A stretch of 64,000 nucleotides of DNA from Prochlorococcus marinus str. MIT 0918 (GCF_027359415.1 NZ_CP114780.1:62001-126000), one strand, 5' to 3'. Positions 44,521 to 53,306 are shown, counted from the stretch's first letter. The notes: generated by a model not told the origin, from the letters alone. Numbers and translations: made by a program.

Positions 44521-45258
44521 ATGACCTTTTCTGCCACTTATTTTGGATCGAGTAGCTGGTTAGTTGAAATAGATAATTTTAGGATTTTGATTGACCCTTG
44601 GTTTAAAGGAGATTTGGTTTTCCTTCCTGGTCCATGGTTAATTAAAGGCACACTGAAATCTAATTTTCAAGTGCCGAAAAAAATTAACCTTATACTTTTG
44701 ACTCAAGGTTTACCAGATCATTCACATCCAGAATCATTAGATCTTTTTAACCGCTCTATTCCAATTATAGGTTCTGCAGGTGCCGTAAAAGTAGTTTATA
44801 AACTTGGCTTTAGGAATATCTCAAAACTTTTACCAGGTCAAAGTCTTAAAATAGATCATATTACTATTGAGGCTACAGCAGGAGCTAATGTCCCAAACCC
44901 AGAAAATGGTTATATTGTTTCTAATAAAAACTTCTCATTTTATGTAGAACCTCACGGTTTTCTAGATCAACACATAAAACCAAGACATGTGGATGTAATT
45001 TTTACTCCTGTTGTTGATTTAAGTATTCCTTTGGCTGGATCTTTTATTGAAGGGAAATCAATTTTACCAAAACTCTTAAAGACTTTTACCCCCCATACCA
45101 TTTTTGCTAGTACTACCGGTGGCGATGCAACTTTTACAGGAATTTTAAATAATTTAATTTCAGTTAATGGTACTTATGAAGAAGCATCTAAAGTAATTAA
45201 TGGAGATTCAATATTTATCAACCCAGTTTTAGATAAACTTTATGAAATAAAGATCTAA
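44521..45258 (+). CDS. Metallo-beta-lactamase-fold protein
   Basis: 245 residues of the UPF0173/YycJ-like soft type: LVEIDNFRILIDPWF, the metal motif LLTQGLPDHSHPE (degenerate HxHxDH with Gln in the first His place), then a GAKVVYKLG-like GAVKVVYKLG segment and PHGFL. The changed metal ligands suggest an altered site or reaction. It stands alone, beside the minus-strand 39-residue membrane peptide. Confidence 0.8.
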   Translation: MTFSATYFGSSSWLVEIDNFRILIDPWFKGDLVFLPGPWLIKGTLKSNFQVPKKINLILLTQGLPDHSHPESLDLFNRSIPIIGSAGAVKVVYKLGFRNISKLLPGQSLKIDHITIEATAGANVPNPENGYIVSNKNFSFYVEPHGFLDQHIKPRHVDVIFTPVVDLSIPLAGSFIEGKSILPKLLKTFTPHTIFASTTGGDATFTGILNNLISVNGTYEEASKVINGDSIFINPVLDKLYEIKI

Positions 45259-45266
45259 TTAATTGA

Positions 45267-45386
45267 TTAGAAGGGTGTTCCTGGAACGAAATGAAGTATT
45301 AGCAAGCCAATACCAGCTGCAAAAACGATAGAAATGGCTATCGCAACTAAACCATTAACCATTCCCCCGCCTTCTTCTGAATTCAT
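45267..45386 (-). CDS. 39-residue single-span membrane protein, photosystem-peptide-like
   Basis: Minus-strand frame starting MNSEEGGGMVNGLVAIAIS with one span to GLLILHF and ending VPGTPF. The length and single span are typical for low-molecular-weight photosystem subunits, but it does not match any Psa, Psb or Pet subunit I recall. It is convergent with the lactamase-fold gene, with only 8 bp between the stops. Confidence 0.6.
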   Translation of the reverse strand: MNSEEGGGMVNGLVAIAISIVFAAGIGLLILHFVPGTPF

Positions 45387-45547
45387 GATCTCTAACTCCC
45401 AATAATTTTTGAATAACTATTTAATTTTATAACTAGGTCAAAGAAAAAAAATTATATATTTTGAATTAAATATTTAATCTAATATTATTTAGTCTTACAA
45501 AAGCATTATAGAGAAATTTAATTTTTCATAAACTTTGTATTTTCTTA

Positions 45548-45883
45548 TTAAGCTGCTATTAACCCAGATTGAGATAATATATCGACTATTCTATCGATTC
45601 TATTTTTAGATGACTCTATGGGGCGAATTTTATCCAATATAGCAGCATTACATATTATCCAATAACTTCCTCTGGCTACTCCTGCCTCATCGCAAACTAT
45701 TGCTGGAGCCATGCCTGGGAATCTGTTGTAATGAACTCTATTTAAGGAGTCAAACCAACATCTTTCAAGAAAATCAAGTTCTTTTTCAGAAAGTTTTTTA
45801 GAGTAACAGTAGTTTTCAAGTAAGTGGCAGAGATTAAGTCCAGTCATCAGATTATTTTCTTTGAGTAACCAAGAAAATAACAT
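45548..45883 (-). CDS. Soluble protein of unknown function
   Basis: 111 residues with a WF, NLCHLLENYCYS region (two cysteines) and a conserved-looking MAPAIVCDEAGVARGSYW segment. No signal peptide or span. I cannot assign a family. Confidence 0.55.
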   Translation of the reverse strand: MLFSWLLKENNLMTGLNLCHLLENYCYSKKLSEKELDFLERCWFDSLNRVHYNRFPGMAPAIVCDEAGVARGSYWIICNAAILDKIRPIESSKNRIDRIVDILSQSGLIAA

Positions 45884-46003
45884 TAACTTCGAGTAAAAAA
45901 AACTTAATTTCTTAAGTGATTGTTAAGATAAATTTTGTAAGATTTGATGATCAAACATTATTAATCAATTTAGTTAGATAAATTATTACTTATTTTATAA
46001 TTA

Positions 46004-47170
46004 TTACCCTTTAAATATTTCAATAAATGCAGCTGCCTTATCTGCCTTATCCCTTGCCTTTTTTATAGTTTCAGCCTTGGCCAGAGATACACCCATTCTC
46101 CTACCTGCCTTTGCTATAGGCTTGCCAAAAATTAATATGCTCGTGTTTTCTATTGCAAGAGCATTTTCAATTCCTTTATATACTACTTTCGAAAGACTTT
46201 CTGTTGATAAGATCACTCTACTTGCTGAGGGTGAGATGCATTTTATTTCGGGAATAGGTAGAGCTAGTATAGCCCTTAAATGTAATTCAAATTCGCTTAG
46301 GTTTTGACTTATAAGTGTTACTAGTCCAGTATCATGAGGCCTTGGAGATAATTCAGAGAAAATTACTTCGTTTCCTCTAATAAAAAACTCAACTCCAAAC
46401 AAACCAGCTCCACCAAGTTCATTTGTAATTGTTTTTGCAATGGTTTTCATTTCTTTTAAAAGCTCTTCGCATATAACCTGAGGTTGCCAGCTGCATTGGT
46501 AGTCACCACCTTCTTGTTCGTGTCCAATTGGAGGGCAAAATAATGTAGGACCATTTCTTTGTTTAATAGTTAAGAGTGTAATCTCTTGATCAAAGTTTAT
46601 AAACTCTTCTACTATTACGTGCTTAGATTTTCCTCTTGACTCTCTTATTGCCGATTCCCAAGCTCCCTCAAGGTATTTTTCTTCATCTACTTTTGATTGA
46701 CCTTTTCCTGATGAACTCATAACAGGTTTAATTAATAGAGGGTACTTAATTTTTCGGGATACTATTTTTAGTTCTTCTATATTTGAGGCATATGCATATT
46801 TAGCCGTTTTCACGTTTAAGGTTTCAGAAGCTAAATTTCTTATCTTATCCCTGTTCATTGTTATTGCAGTAGCTCTGGCTGTTGGTATTACATTTATTCC
46901 TTCTTCTTCTATCTCTTGCAAAGCTTCAACGGCTAGAGCTTCTATTTCAGGAATAACAGCATCAGGTCTATATTGTCTTATAGATTTTTGAAGAAGATCT
47001 TTATTGTTCATCTCAAAGACAATTGCATGATCAGCAACCTGCATAGCAGGAGCATCTTTATAACGATCACAAGCAATTACCTTGCAACCTAATCTTTTTG
47101 CAGCAATTGCTACTTCTTTTCCTAATTCCCCACTTCCAAGGAGCATTAAGGTTTTTGGAAAGATATTCAT
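46004..47170 (-). CDS. purT: Formate-dependent phosphoribosylglycinamide formyltransferase (PurT)
   Basis: ATP-grasp enzyme of purine biosynthesis that uses formate and ATP to formylate glycinamide ribonucleotide. Diagnostic parts: LMLLGSGELGKEVAIAAK at the N-terminus, the KPVMSSSGKGQSK ATP-grasp loop, and GLFGVEFFIRG...SELSPRPHDTG near the middle. The 388-residue length is normal. This is the PurN-independent route; the gene stands alone. Confidence 0.95.
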   Translation of the reverse strand: MNIFPKTLMLLGSGELGKEVAIAAKRLGCKVIACDRYKDAPAMQVADHAIVFEMNNKDLLQKSIRQYRPDAVIPEIEALAVEALQEIEEEGINVIPTARATAITMNRDKIRNLASETLNVKTAKYAYASNIEELKIVSRKIKYPLLIKPVMSSSGKGQSKVDEEKYLEGAWESAIRESRGKSKHVIVEEFINFDQEITLLTIKQRNGPTLFCPPIGHEQEGGDYQCSWQPQVICEELLKEMKTIAKTITNELGGAGLFGVEFFIRGNEVIFSELSPRPHDTGLVTLISQNLSEFELHLRAILALPIPEIKCISPSASRVILSTESLSKVVYKGIENALAIENTSILIFGKPIAKAGRRMGVSLAKAETIKKARDKADKAAAFIEIFKG

Positions 47171-47455
47171 AGTTTAAAATCAAAATATTTAAACATATTC
47201 TCATTATATAAAAGGATATATATAAATGTGTTTAATTAAATTATTAGATCTTATTATGGACATTTACAATAAAGGGTAAATGATTGCTTATCGCAATATT
47301 TAATTGCTAATAATCTATAGAAGTAAATAATATATTTATTAGGTTAAATAACTTAACTTTAATTCAAAATATTTAAGTTAATTCAATAATTTTTTTATTA
47401 ATAGTAAATAGATTATTATGATTACATATTTTTTATGATAAATTAAACAGAAAAG

Positions 47456-47671
47456 ATGTCATTAGACCAACTTAAGGATTTTTTGCAAAAGATGCAGGAA
47501 GACTCTCAACTGAAAGATGAGATACTTGCTGCATCTACAGCTGATGACGTTGCAAAAATAGCTTTCGAATATGGATATGAATTTTCAGGAGATGAATTAC
47601 TCAGATTTTCTGGCAAAAAAGTAGGGAAGGTAACAGTTAGGAAAAAGGATGTGCCTGGAGAATATAATTAG
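47456..47671 (+). CDS. Nif11-family leader-like peptide
   Basis: 71 residues matching the Nif11 domain: MSLDQLKDFLQKMQEDSQL, then KDEILAASTADDVAKIAFEYGY and FSGDELLRF. Nif11-type leaders precede ribosomally made peptides, including the prochlorosins. Here there is no clear GG/GA cleavage site and the tail is short (GKKVGKVTVRKKD), so it may be a stand-alone Nif11 protein rather than a precursor. No modification enzyme gene lies nearby. Confidence 0.75.
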   Translation: MSLDQLKDFLQKMQEDSQLKDEILAASTADDVAKIAFEYGYEFSGDELLRFSGKKVGKVTVRKKDVPGEYN

Positions 47672-47679
47672 TAAAATGA

Positions 47680-47913
47680 TTACAATGTGTTTTCAGAGGA
47701 AAGTTTTTTCTTAGCAAGTCTCCAAATAAATATAACACCTATAATCATTAATGAAAAAGTAATAATCGCATTTAAGAAAAATATTATCAGGCTAAATATA
47801 ATTATTAAAATTGATATTGTAATCCATTTAGGATATACAGGCTTAGCTTCTTCCCCTGCATCACTATTATTAGGAATAATCTCAGGTTCTATAGCCAAAG
47901 ATTGTACGAACAT
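47680..47913 (-). CDS. Small two-span membrane protein
   Basis: 77 residues: a polar N-terminus and two hydrophobic spans (ITISILIIIFSLIIFFL and TFSLMIIGVIFIW), then a basic end. The opposite-strand frame 47687-47971 is a shadow of this one. It converges with the Nif11 gene, 8 bp between ends. Unknown function. Confidence 0.5.
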   Translation of the reverse strand: MFVQSLAIEPEIIPNNSDAGEEAKPVYPKWITISILIIIFSLIIFFLNAIITFSLMIIGVIFIWRLAKKKLSSENTL

Positions 47914-48079
47914 AGAAGAATTTTATTTTAACCCATTATCCTGGGCATGGCGCTTTTTAGTTTTGGTTTAAGGAAAATCAAAACCTCTTTTAGAATAAGA
48001 AGAACTAATAGGTTATTATTGTTTAATTATTTTATTATTGTTAAATTATAGTTAATATTATTATTATCCTCTAATTTCA

Positions 48080-48748
48080 ATGTCAGAAGAGAATTCCTAT
48101 ATAGGTAAAAATTGTTCTAAGCTATTCAAAGCTGCTTATGAAAATCGTTATACTTGGGATACTAATTTTTGTGGATATAAAGGCATATGCACTTGGACAA
48201 ATGGCGATGAAGAGGTTCAAGGATTATTTTCTCTTGGCAAAGATTTAAAAGCTAATGTGACAGAAATAGAGAATGAAATTATTAGCAAAGCTATTTCTTC
48301 CCAATTATGGGAAGTTGCAATTCATAGAGTTAAGAGGAGCTTTGATCAAGTCCATGGGGAAAATACCTTTTTAGGTGGAGATATGAATGAACTAGGACTA
48401 GAGGTTTTAGTGGGAGGTAAAAATTCCGGTGATAAATATAGGATTAAAGATAATGTAGTCACTATGGTTTATAGGCATATTCATGGCAATATCGTAGAGA
48501 TATTTACTAAGGAAACTATAGAAACTGGCAGTGGTTATTTGAGTAGAAAATATACAAGCCAATATTATGATACTACTACTAAGTTACCCAAAGGTAATAG
48601 AAGTATTTTTGTGGATGAATTTGTTCCTTTGAACGAAAATGGACCTTGGGCTCTTTCTACGAGAACCATCGAGAAAGAAAACCCTAATAATAATAATAAT
48701 TCTTCTATAGAAAAGTATTGCTTCTTAAATCTAAGTATTCTAAAATAA
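48080..48748 (+). CDS. DUF3386-family protein
   Basis: 222 residues carrying the DUF3386 hallmarks: AAYENRYTWDTNFCGYKG near the start, SQLWEVAIHRVKRSF, EVLVGGKNSGDKYRIK and MVYRHIHGN. The family is found in cyanobacteria and plant plastids and is uncharacterised. The tail ends with an Asn run. The protein is soluble and lacks a signal peptide. Confidence 0.9.
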   Translation: MSEENSYIGKNCSKLFKAAYENRYTWDTNFCGYKGICTWTNGDEEVQGLFSLGKDLKANVTEIENEIISKAISSQLWEVAIHRVKRSFDQVHGENTFLGGDMNELGLEVLVGGKNSGDKYRIKDNVVTMVYRHIHGNIVEIFTKETIETGSGYLSRKYTSQYYDTTTKLPKGNRSIFVDEFVPLNENGPWALSTRTIEKENPNNNNNSSIEKYCFLNLSILK

Positions 48749-48793
48749 TCTTATAGTACCATCTAATATTTCTTTTCATCTTAATAATCAGCT

Positions 48794-49069
48794 ATGGATA
48801 ATGACCTTTTAAATATTAATGTTAGCAAGAGAATTTGCAAGCATATGAATTCTGATCATAAAGGTTCACTAATAAAATATGCTTCTTATTATGGAGGTAT
48901 TAAGAAGCCTGTTAATGTTATTATGATTGATATAAAACCTGATATGATGATATTATTAGTAGATAATAAAAGTGTTAAAATACCTTTTGACCATTACTTA
49001 AAGGACAGTTCAGATGCTCATAAAACATTGGTTTCCATGATTAAAGAGCTTCCAGAACAATCTATTTAG
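48794..49069 (+). CDS. DUF2470-family protein
   Basis: 91-residue DUF2470 domain (VSKRICKHMNSDHKGSLIKYA), as found at the C-terminus of heme- and iron-binding pyridoxamine-oxidase-fold enzymes. Here it stands alone, 46 bp after the DUF3386 gene, probably in the same operon. It may take part in heme handling, but that is inferred from the family only. Confidence 0.8.
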   Translation: MDNDLLNINVSKRICKHMNSDHKGSLIKYASYYGGIKKPVNVIMIDIKPDMMILLVDNKSVKIPFDHYLKDSSDAHKTLVSMIKELPEQSI

Positions 49070-49292
49070 AGGATGAAGCTTTATCTAATAACCTATTAGC
49101 TTTTACATTAAAAAGATAATTTTTAAATTAAAACAATTGCAATAATCAAAAGTCTTGTTAAATCTTAATACTTGAAAACCCAATTGAATCGGTGAAATCG
49201 TTTATATCTTTTCTTTATATTTAAATAAATATAACTGGAATTCAATTTACATTGTTTTTTTTGTAAATTTAAAAAAAGAGGGAATTATTCAC

Positions 49293-49499
49293 ATGGACAA
49301 TGAAATAGAGAAGTTAACAGGAAAGGCTCTTGCTGAGTTCATAGAGCATCACCGAGATGAATATCAGAATAATGGCGATGCCCTTTGTTTAGCTTCAGGT
49401 TATGGAACGAAATCTGACGATGGTCTAGTGAAATGTAATTTGACGGATTTCATCAATGCTTTAGGAAAAGCTTTAGATTTAGATGATTTTCTGCCCTAA
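49293..49499 (+). CDS. Short AbrB-like (cyAbrB) domain protein
   Basis: 68 residues that follow the N-terminal pattern of cyAbrB regulators: LTGKALAEFIEHH, then a CLASGYGTKSDDGLVKCNLTDFINAL segment in the place of the usual CGY...G...F..AL. The second half of typical cyAbrB proteins is missing. This may be a truncated regulator or a domain that modulates the full-length paralogue; inferred from pattern only. Confidence 0.6.
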   Translation: MDNEIEKLTGKALAEFIEHHRDEYQNNGDALCLASGYGTKSDDGLVKCNLTDFINALGKALDLDDFLP

Positions 49500-49549
49500 A
49501 ACAAATCTTTTCATCTAATACCCTGACTAGTATTTTGCTCTAATTGAAC

Positions 49550-49780
49550 TTACTTATATTTTTTAGAAATCGCTCGCTTGAAAAACTCACATAAGATCTT
49601 ATCTGTTAAATCAGGAATACTCCAGATAGAGTCATCCTCAATCTTGTCTTCTATAAGCCATTCCTTAAATTCCATAATTACAGCCTTGCGATTTTCCCCA
49701 TGAAGAAAATTGAGCCTAGTCGTTAAAAAAACATCTATTTCTCTAAGGCTCTTATCAGGATGATGGGATAAATACCTCAT
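49550..49780 (-). CDS. Small soluble protein of unknown function
   Basis: 76 residues, helical, with KAVIMEFKEWLIEDKI in the middle and a final basic stretch. Possibly related to the 65-residue protein at 42323-42520. No further call. Confidence 0.5.
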   Translation of the reverse strand: MRYLSHHPDKSLREIDVFLTTRLNFLHGENRKAVIMEFKEWLIEDKIEDDSIWSIPDLTDKILCEFFKRAISKKYK

Positions 49781-49887
49781 TCTCCTTAAGATTCTCTTTA
49801 TATTCTAGCTCTTTGAGGTGCGTGTTTGAAGAATCTTGATTTTCGTTGAATCTCTGTAAATTAAAAAACGGTTATAAATTTTCAATT

Positions 49888-50028
49888 CTAATTTCTGGAA
49901 CCTAGATAAACAGGTTGCATTAAGCCACCTCCTTCATCATCATCATCTCCGCTATCTTGAAAAAATAAGTATGCAATTAGAATAATTGCTACAGATGAGT
50001 ATATGCTTAGCTCTTGGAATTCGTTCAA
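49888..50028 (-). CDS. 46-residue membrane protein with acidic tail
   Basis: Minus-strand frame with a TTG start (50028), no upstream ATG before a stop, reading NEFQELSIYSSVAIILIAYLF then a DSGDDDDEGGG stretch and LMQPVYLGSRN. The span followed by a run of acidic residues and a conserved-looking Gly-Gly-Gly-Leu-Met-Gln-Pro-Val-Tyr end is typical of a small conserved cyanobacterial family. Function unknown. Confidence 0.6.
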   Translation of the reverse strand: MNEFQELSIYSSVAIILIAYLFFQDSGDDDDEGGGLMQPVYLGSRN

Positions 50029-50167
50029 AAGAAATAAAAAATTTGATTGAGCCTACTCGATAATCTTCAAAAGGGGAAATTTCTTAGAAAGCTATTACAA
50101 AATCTTCATGCAGGTGACTAAATTTATTCTTATGGATTGTTTATTGGAGAAAACGAAACCCGTTTTT

Positions 50168-50497
50168 TTATTCTTTGGACAAACTTGCGCCCCCTCTCTT
50201 TAAGATTTCTCTTTCATTTTTCACTTTTAATGCTGCTTCAAATGCTGTAATTGATGATATTGCAATTAATCCTAGAAAGCCTATATCTTCACCTTGAAAG
50301 CCTGCTGGATCAGAAGGGTCATATGCTAATTGCCTAGAGAAATCAAAATAAACCCAAAATGCAGATACTAGTGAGGTGATCCAATATGCTCTCCAGCGCC
50401 TCTGGTATAAATAACCTGTTCCTAATCCTGGAATGAAATTTAGCAAGGCGGATACCCATCCAGCAGAGGAAGCGATGATTTCGCTTTTTGATTGCAT
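50168..50497 (-). CDS. Membrane protein of unknown function
   Basis: 109 residues with a TM2-domain-like start: ALLNFIPGLGTGYLYQRRWRAYW, then a WITSLVSAFWVYF span and a C-terminal DIGFLGLIAISSITAFEAAL span. TM2-type proteins are membrane proteins of mostly unknown function. Located just upstream of the hli pair. Confidence 0.6.
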   Translation of the reverse strand: MQSKSEIIASSAGWVSALLNFIPGLGTGYLYQRRWRAYWITSLVSAFWVYFDFSRQLAYDPSDPAGFQGEDIGFLGLIAISSITAFEAALKVKNEREILKRGGASLSKE

Positions 50498-50699
50498 TGA
50501 GAATTATTTTAAGAATATAAATAAATACTAGTTCTTTTAGCAAAAATTTTAGTTAATATTTTTAATTGTTATAACCTAGATTTCTCAGTTATTCATAATA
50601 GTTTGATATCCCTTAAGCTATATTATTTTTTTGTTTTAATGAATAAAATATTATTTTATTATCTTTCTAAATTTCACAAAGTCTTGTTTTTATATCCTT

Positions 50700-50909
50700 T
50701 TAAAAAACACCGGGAATTATTTGACCAGTTGTTATATAAGAACCAATTAGTGCTACAAAGCCAATCATTGCCCAGCGGCCATTAGCTTTTTCTGCATCCT
50801 CAACATAACTTGAATAATTTTCTATTAATTGAGGTTGAGCTTCTACAGGAAAGATGTTTTGCCTGTTACCTGATTCAGTTGTTATTTGATCTTGAGTTGA
50901 TGAAGTCAT
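50700..50909 (-). CDS. hli: High-light-inducible protein (Hli)
   Basis: 69-residue one-helix CAB-family protein. The C-terminal half has the pigment-binding ENYSSYVEDAEKANGRWAMI region and the typical end YITTGQIIPGVF. Hli proteins protect photosystems by binding chlorophyll or carotenoid in the thylakoid. The N-terminal 35 residues are polar. It is in tandem with the shorter hli gene at 50922 and upstream of the pcb genes. Confidence 0.9.
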   Translation of the reverse strand: MTSSTQDQITTESGNRQNIFPVEAQPQLIENYSSYVEDAEKANGRWAMIGFVALIGSYITTGQIIPGVF

Positions 50910-50921
50910 TATTTTCTAGGG

Positions 50922-51029
50922 TTAAAATATGCCTGGGATTATTTGACCAGTAGTGGCATAAGCACCAAATGCAGCTAAAAAGCCAATCATTGCTGCCCAG
51001 CCATTAAATTTTTCAGCTTCTGGAGTCAC
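50922..51029 (-). CDS. hli: High-light-inducible protein (Hli), short
   Basis: With the GTG start at 51029 the product is 35 residues starting VTPEAEKFNGWAAMIG and ending TTGQIIPGIF, the standard length for short Prochlorococcus Hli. A longer frame reaches 51122, but its extra N-terminus is not Hli-like, so I prefer the GTG. It lies 12 bp upstream of the 69-residue hli, probably co-transcribed, and divergent from the pcb side. Confidence 0.85.
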   Translation of the reverse strand: MTPEAEKFNGWAAMIGFLAAFGAYATTGQIIPGIF

Positions 51030-51244
51030 AATCAAAAAGTAATGTTGTAAAGCATTATTACATAATATGTAAAGCTTTGTAAAGCAATTTTTGGTTCTTT
51101 TTGCTGCCTTTAGCAGAAACATATGTATGAGGTGTAAAAATCTGCCGGCAATATCTTTTAAAGCAATTCATTTTGTAAGTTGATAGTTTTCCTAGATATG
51201 CATAGCTACATTCTTTTATAAAGGTTTTTATCCATTTTATATTT

Positions 51245-51403
51245 ATGTCTTCTAAAGCAAGCGAAGACAGTCAATTTCAAGATTTCTTTCTCGAATTAAT
51301 GGAATTAACTGGTTGTTCTTATTCAGATTTAACTGAATTAATTGCTTTTCTAAATTTTAATGATCCTAATGAGCTAAAAGAATCAGATGAAAAATCACCG
51401 TAA
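51245..51403 (+). CDS. 52-residue acidic protein
   Basis: Starts MSSKASEDSQFQDFFLELME and ends NELKESDEKSP. Soluble and acidic, with one Cys (LTGCSYS). It precedes pcb1 by 108 bp in the same direction, but a leader element of its own sits between them, so it need not be on the pcb transcript. Function unknown. Confidence 0.55.
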   Translation: MSSKASEDSQFQDFFLELMELTGCSYSDLTELIAFLNFNDPNELKESDEKSP

Positions 51404-51424
51404 TTTCCAAGATAATTTTTTTAT

Positions 51425-51449
51425 TAAATAAAGACCTTTAACTATTCTG
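51425..51449 (+). promoter_or_regulatory. Conserved pcb leader element (pcb1)
   Basis: A 25-nt block, TAAATAAAGACC then TTTAACTATTCTG, identical in all 25 positions to the block before pcb3 and with three differences from that before pcb2. It lies 62 bp before the pcb1 ATG (distance from block end). A TATTCT string inside the block could be a -10 element, so it may be the promoter; a binding site or RNA leader are alternatives. Confidence 0.6.
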
Positions 51450-51511
51450 TCCATATTTAGATAGACGCTTGTACTCTTATGTCAGGTTTTTTGTTTTCAT
51501 TTTAAAAAATT

Positions 51512-52570
51512 ATGCAGACCTACGGAAACCCAGATGTCACCTATGGGTGGTGGGTTGGTAATTCTGTAGTAACCAACAGAGCTGGCCGTTTTATTGGCTC
51601 TCATGTTGGCCACACAGGAATTATTTGCTTCGCGACTGGTGCAAGTTGTCTTTGGGAACTTTCACGTTTTGATCCCTCAGTACCAATGGGACATCAGAGC
51701 TCTATATACCTTTCCCATTTAGCGTCTTTAGGTATTGGCTTTGATGAAGCTGGTGTATGGACAGGAGCAGGTGTTGCAACTATTGCAATTTTCCATTTAA
51801 TCTTTTCTTTGGTTTATGGAGGAGCAGGCTTAGCTCATTCCTTATTTTTTGATCCAGACCTACAAGAAGGTCCAATTGGTCGTGTAGATAAATTTAGGCT
51901 GGAATGGGACAACCCTGACAACCTGACCTTTATCCTTGGGCACCATTTGATTTTCTTGGGTGTTGCGAATATCTGGTTCGTTGAGTGGGCCAGGGTTCAT
52001 GGCATATATGACCCTTCTTTAGGCGCTGTACGTACAATTTTCCCTGGATATGGGGATTTTGGAATGGTATGGGGGCATCAATTTGATTTCCTCACTATAG
52101 ATAGCCTCGAAGATGTTATGAGTGGTCATGCCTTTTTAGCTTTCTTACAAATAAGTGGAGGAGCTTTTCACATTGCCACTAGACAAATTGGGGAATACAC
52201 CAAATTCAAGGGGAATGGACTTCTTTCTGCAGAAGCTGTTCTTTCTTGGTCTTTAGCAGGTCTTTTCCTAATGGGTGTAGTTGCAGCTTTTTGGGCAGCT
52301 GGAAACACAACTGTTTATCCAACAGAATGGTATGGGGAACCATTGCAATTTAAGTTTGGTATTTCTCCTTATTGGGCTGATACTGGCGACATTTCAGATT
52401 GCAAGTACTTTTTTGGACATACTTCTAGGGCCGCTTTGGTCAATGTTCAATATTATTTTGCTTTCTTCTGCCTTCAAGGACATCTTTGGCACGCTTTACG
52501 TGCATTAGGATTCGACTTTAGGCGTATAGCAAAAGCTATTGGCGGTTTAACTGAATCAACAGCTTCTTAG
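51512..52570 (+). CDS. pcb: Pcb divinyl-chlorophyll a/b-binding antenna protein
   Basis: 352-residue six-helix antenna protein of the Pcb/IsiA family that binds divinyl chlorophylls in the thylakoid around photosystem II or I. Diagnostic parts are MQTYGNPDVTYGWW at the start, MGHQSSIYLSHLAS, GIGFDEAGVWTG, FILGHHLIFLG and HTSRAALVNVQYYF. Several conserved histidines in the spans coordinate chlorophyll. It is followed by a perfect terminator and by the minus-strand small membrane protein at 52719. Which photosystem it serves cannot be read here. Confidence 0.95.
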   Translation: MQTYGNPDVTYGWWVGNSVVTNRAGRFIGSHVGHTGIICFATGASCLWELSRFDPSVPMGHQSSIYLSHLASLGIGFDEAGVWTGAGVATIAIFHLIFSLVYGGAGLAHSLFFDPDLQEGPIGRVDKFRLEWDNPDNLTFILGHHLIFLGVANIWFVEWARVHGIYDPSLGAVRTIFPGYGDFGMVWGHQFDFLTIDSLEDVMSGHAFLAFLQISGGAFHIATRQIGEYTKFKGNGLLSAEAVLSWSLAGLFLMGVVAAFWAAGNTTVYPTEWYGEPLQFKFGISPYWADTGDISDCKYFFGHTSRAALVNVQYYFAFFCLQGHLWHALRALGFDFRRIAKAIGGLTESTAS

Positions 52571-52585
52571 CATTAGATTAAAATC

Positions 52586-52627
52586 CCAATAAAAAAGCCT
52601 CGCAGTAATGCGAGGCTTTTTTATTGG
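52586..52627. terminator. Bidirectional terminator after pcb1
   Basis: Perfect 19-bp inverted repeat (52586-52604 and 52609-52627) around a GTAA loop. GC core GCCTCGCA with T6 on the plus and A6 on the minus side, so it stops both pcb1 and the oppositely oriented gene that ends at 52719. Confidence 0.9.
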
Positions 52628-52718
52628 TGCAAATTAAAAATCCTTAATGCTCTTTTCTTAATTTAAAGATTGAGTAAAAGGAAAGTTTGAGATTTTTCTA
52701 AACCCTTTTCAGAAAAAA

Positions 52719-52928
52719 CTAGTCTCTTTTAGCCCAGGGATCGATTCTTTTAGCATCGTCAGAATAATAAAAGAATTGAGAAGCTCCAAAAAATGCTCCT
52801 AAGCCACATAGAGCAGCTCCTAGGTTAAAGCCACCTGATGGCTTGATAATTCCAATGTCAGTTGGGTGAGGAAGTTGGGTGGCGAAATCAAGTAAATGAG
52901 TTGGATCAATCATTGAGTTGGATTGCAA
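52719..52928 (-). CDS. Small single-span membrane protein, pcb-associated family
   Basis: 69 residues: HLLDFATQLPHPTDIG, then KPSGGFNLG, a hydrophobic span (ALCGLGAFFGASQFF) and a charged end. An internal Met at residue 6 (start at 52913) aligns with the paralogue at 54891 and may be the true start. The family pattern is GGF, span, QF, aromatic residue, acidic tail; two further copies are at 53307 and 54891. No known photosystem subunit fits, so the function is open. Confidence 0.8.
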   Translation of the reverse strand: MQSNSMIDPTHLLDFATQLPHPTDIGIIKPSGGFNLGAALCGLGAFFGASQFFYYSDDAKRIDPWAKRD

Positions 52929-53306
52929 TTGTGTGTATAGATAACCCAGGTGGCCACTTTGCCAAACCCGTGCTGACTAATTTTACATCAGCTTTATCAA
53001 ATTTCTCTAACAAGTAAAAACTCTACTTACATTGACAAACAAATAAAAACCTTTCCCTAGTGCTTAAAAAGCATTATTTTTTTTTTTTACTAAGAATTCA
53101 TATGGCATGAGCCTAAAAAACAAAGGAATTTGCACTAAATCTGATTATCTGAACTATTAGGGATATCTTAAAACGAGTTTTATTCTATGTAGCTTGCTTT
53201 TGTTAACTTCTTTAAAGCAAACATAAAAAAGCCCCTTCAATATTTAAAGGGGCTTTTTTATGTTTGCTTTAAACAATCTTTGATGGTTTAGTCCATAACC
53301 ACTCCT
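52929..53306. other. Spacer between antenna genes
   Basis: No gene. Includes a T-run of 13 at about 53078-53090 and the terminator at 53211-53273. On the minus strand the small gene at 52719 has its promoter here. Confidence 0.4.
53211..53273. terminator. Bidirectional terminator between small genes and antenna
   Basis: Perfect 27-bp inverted repeat (53211-53237 and 53247-53273) around a 9-nt loop, with core GCCCCTT/AAGGGGC and A/T tracts on both sides. It terminates the minus-strand gene 53307-53456. No plus-strand gene reads into it from the left. Confidence 0.85.

Noticed and set aside
47687-47971. 94-codon plus-strand frame.
   Set aside because: Shadow of the minus-strand two-span membrane protein, whose composition is more natural.
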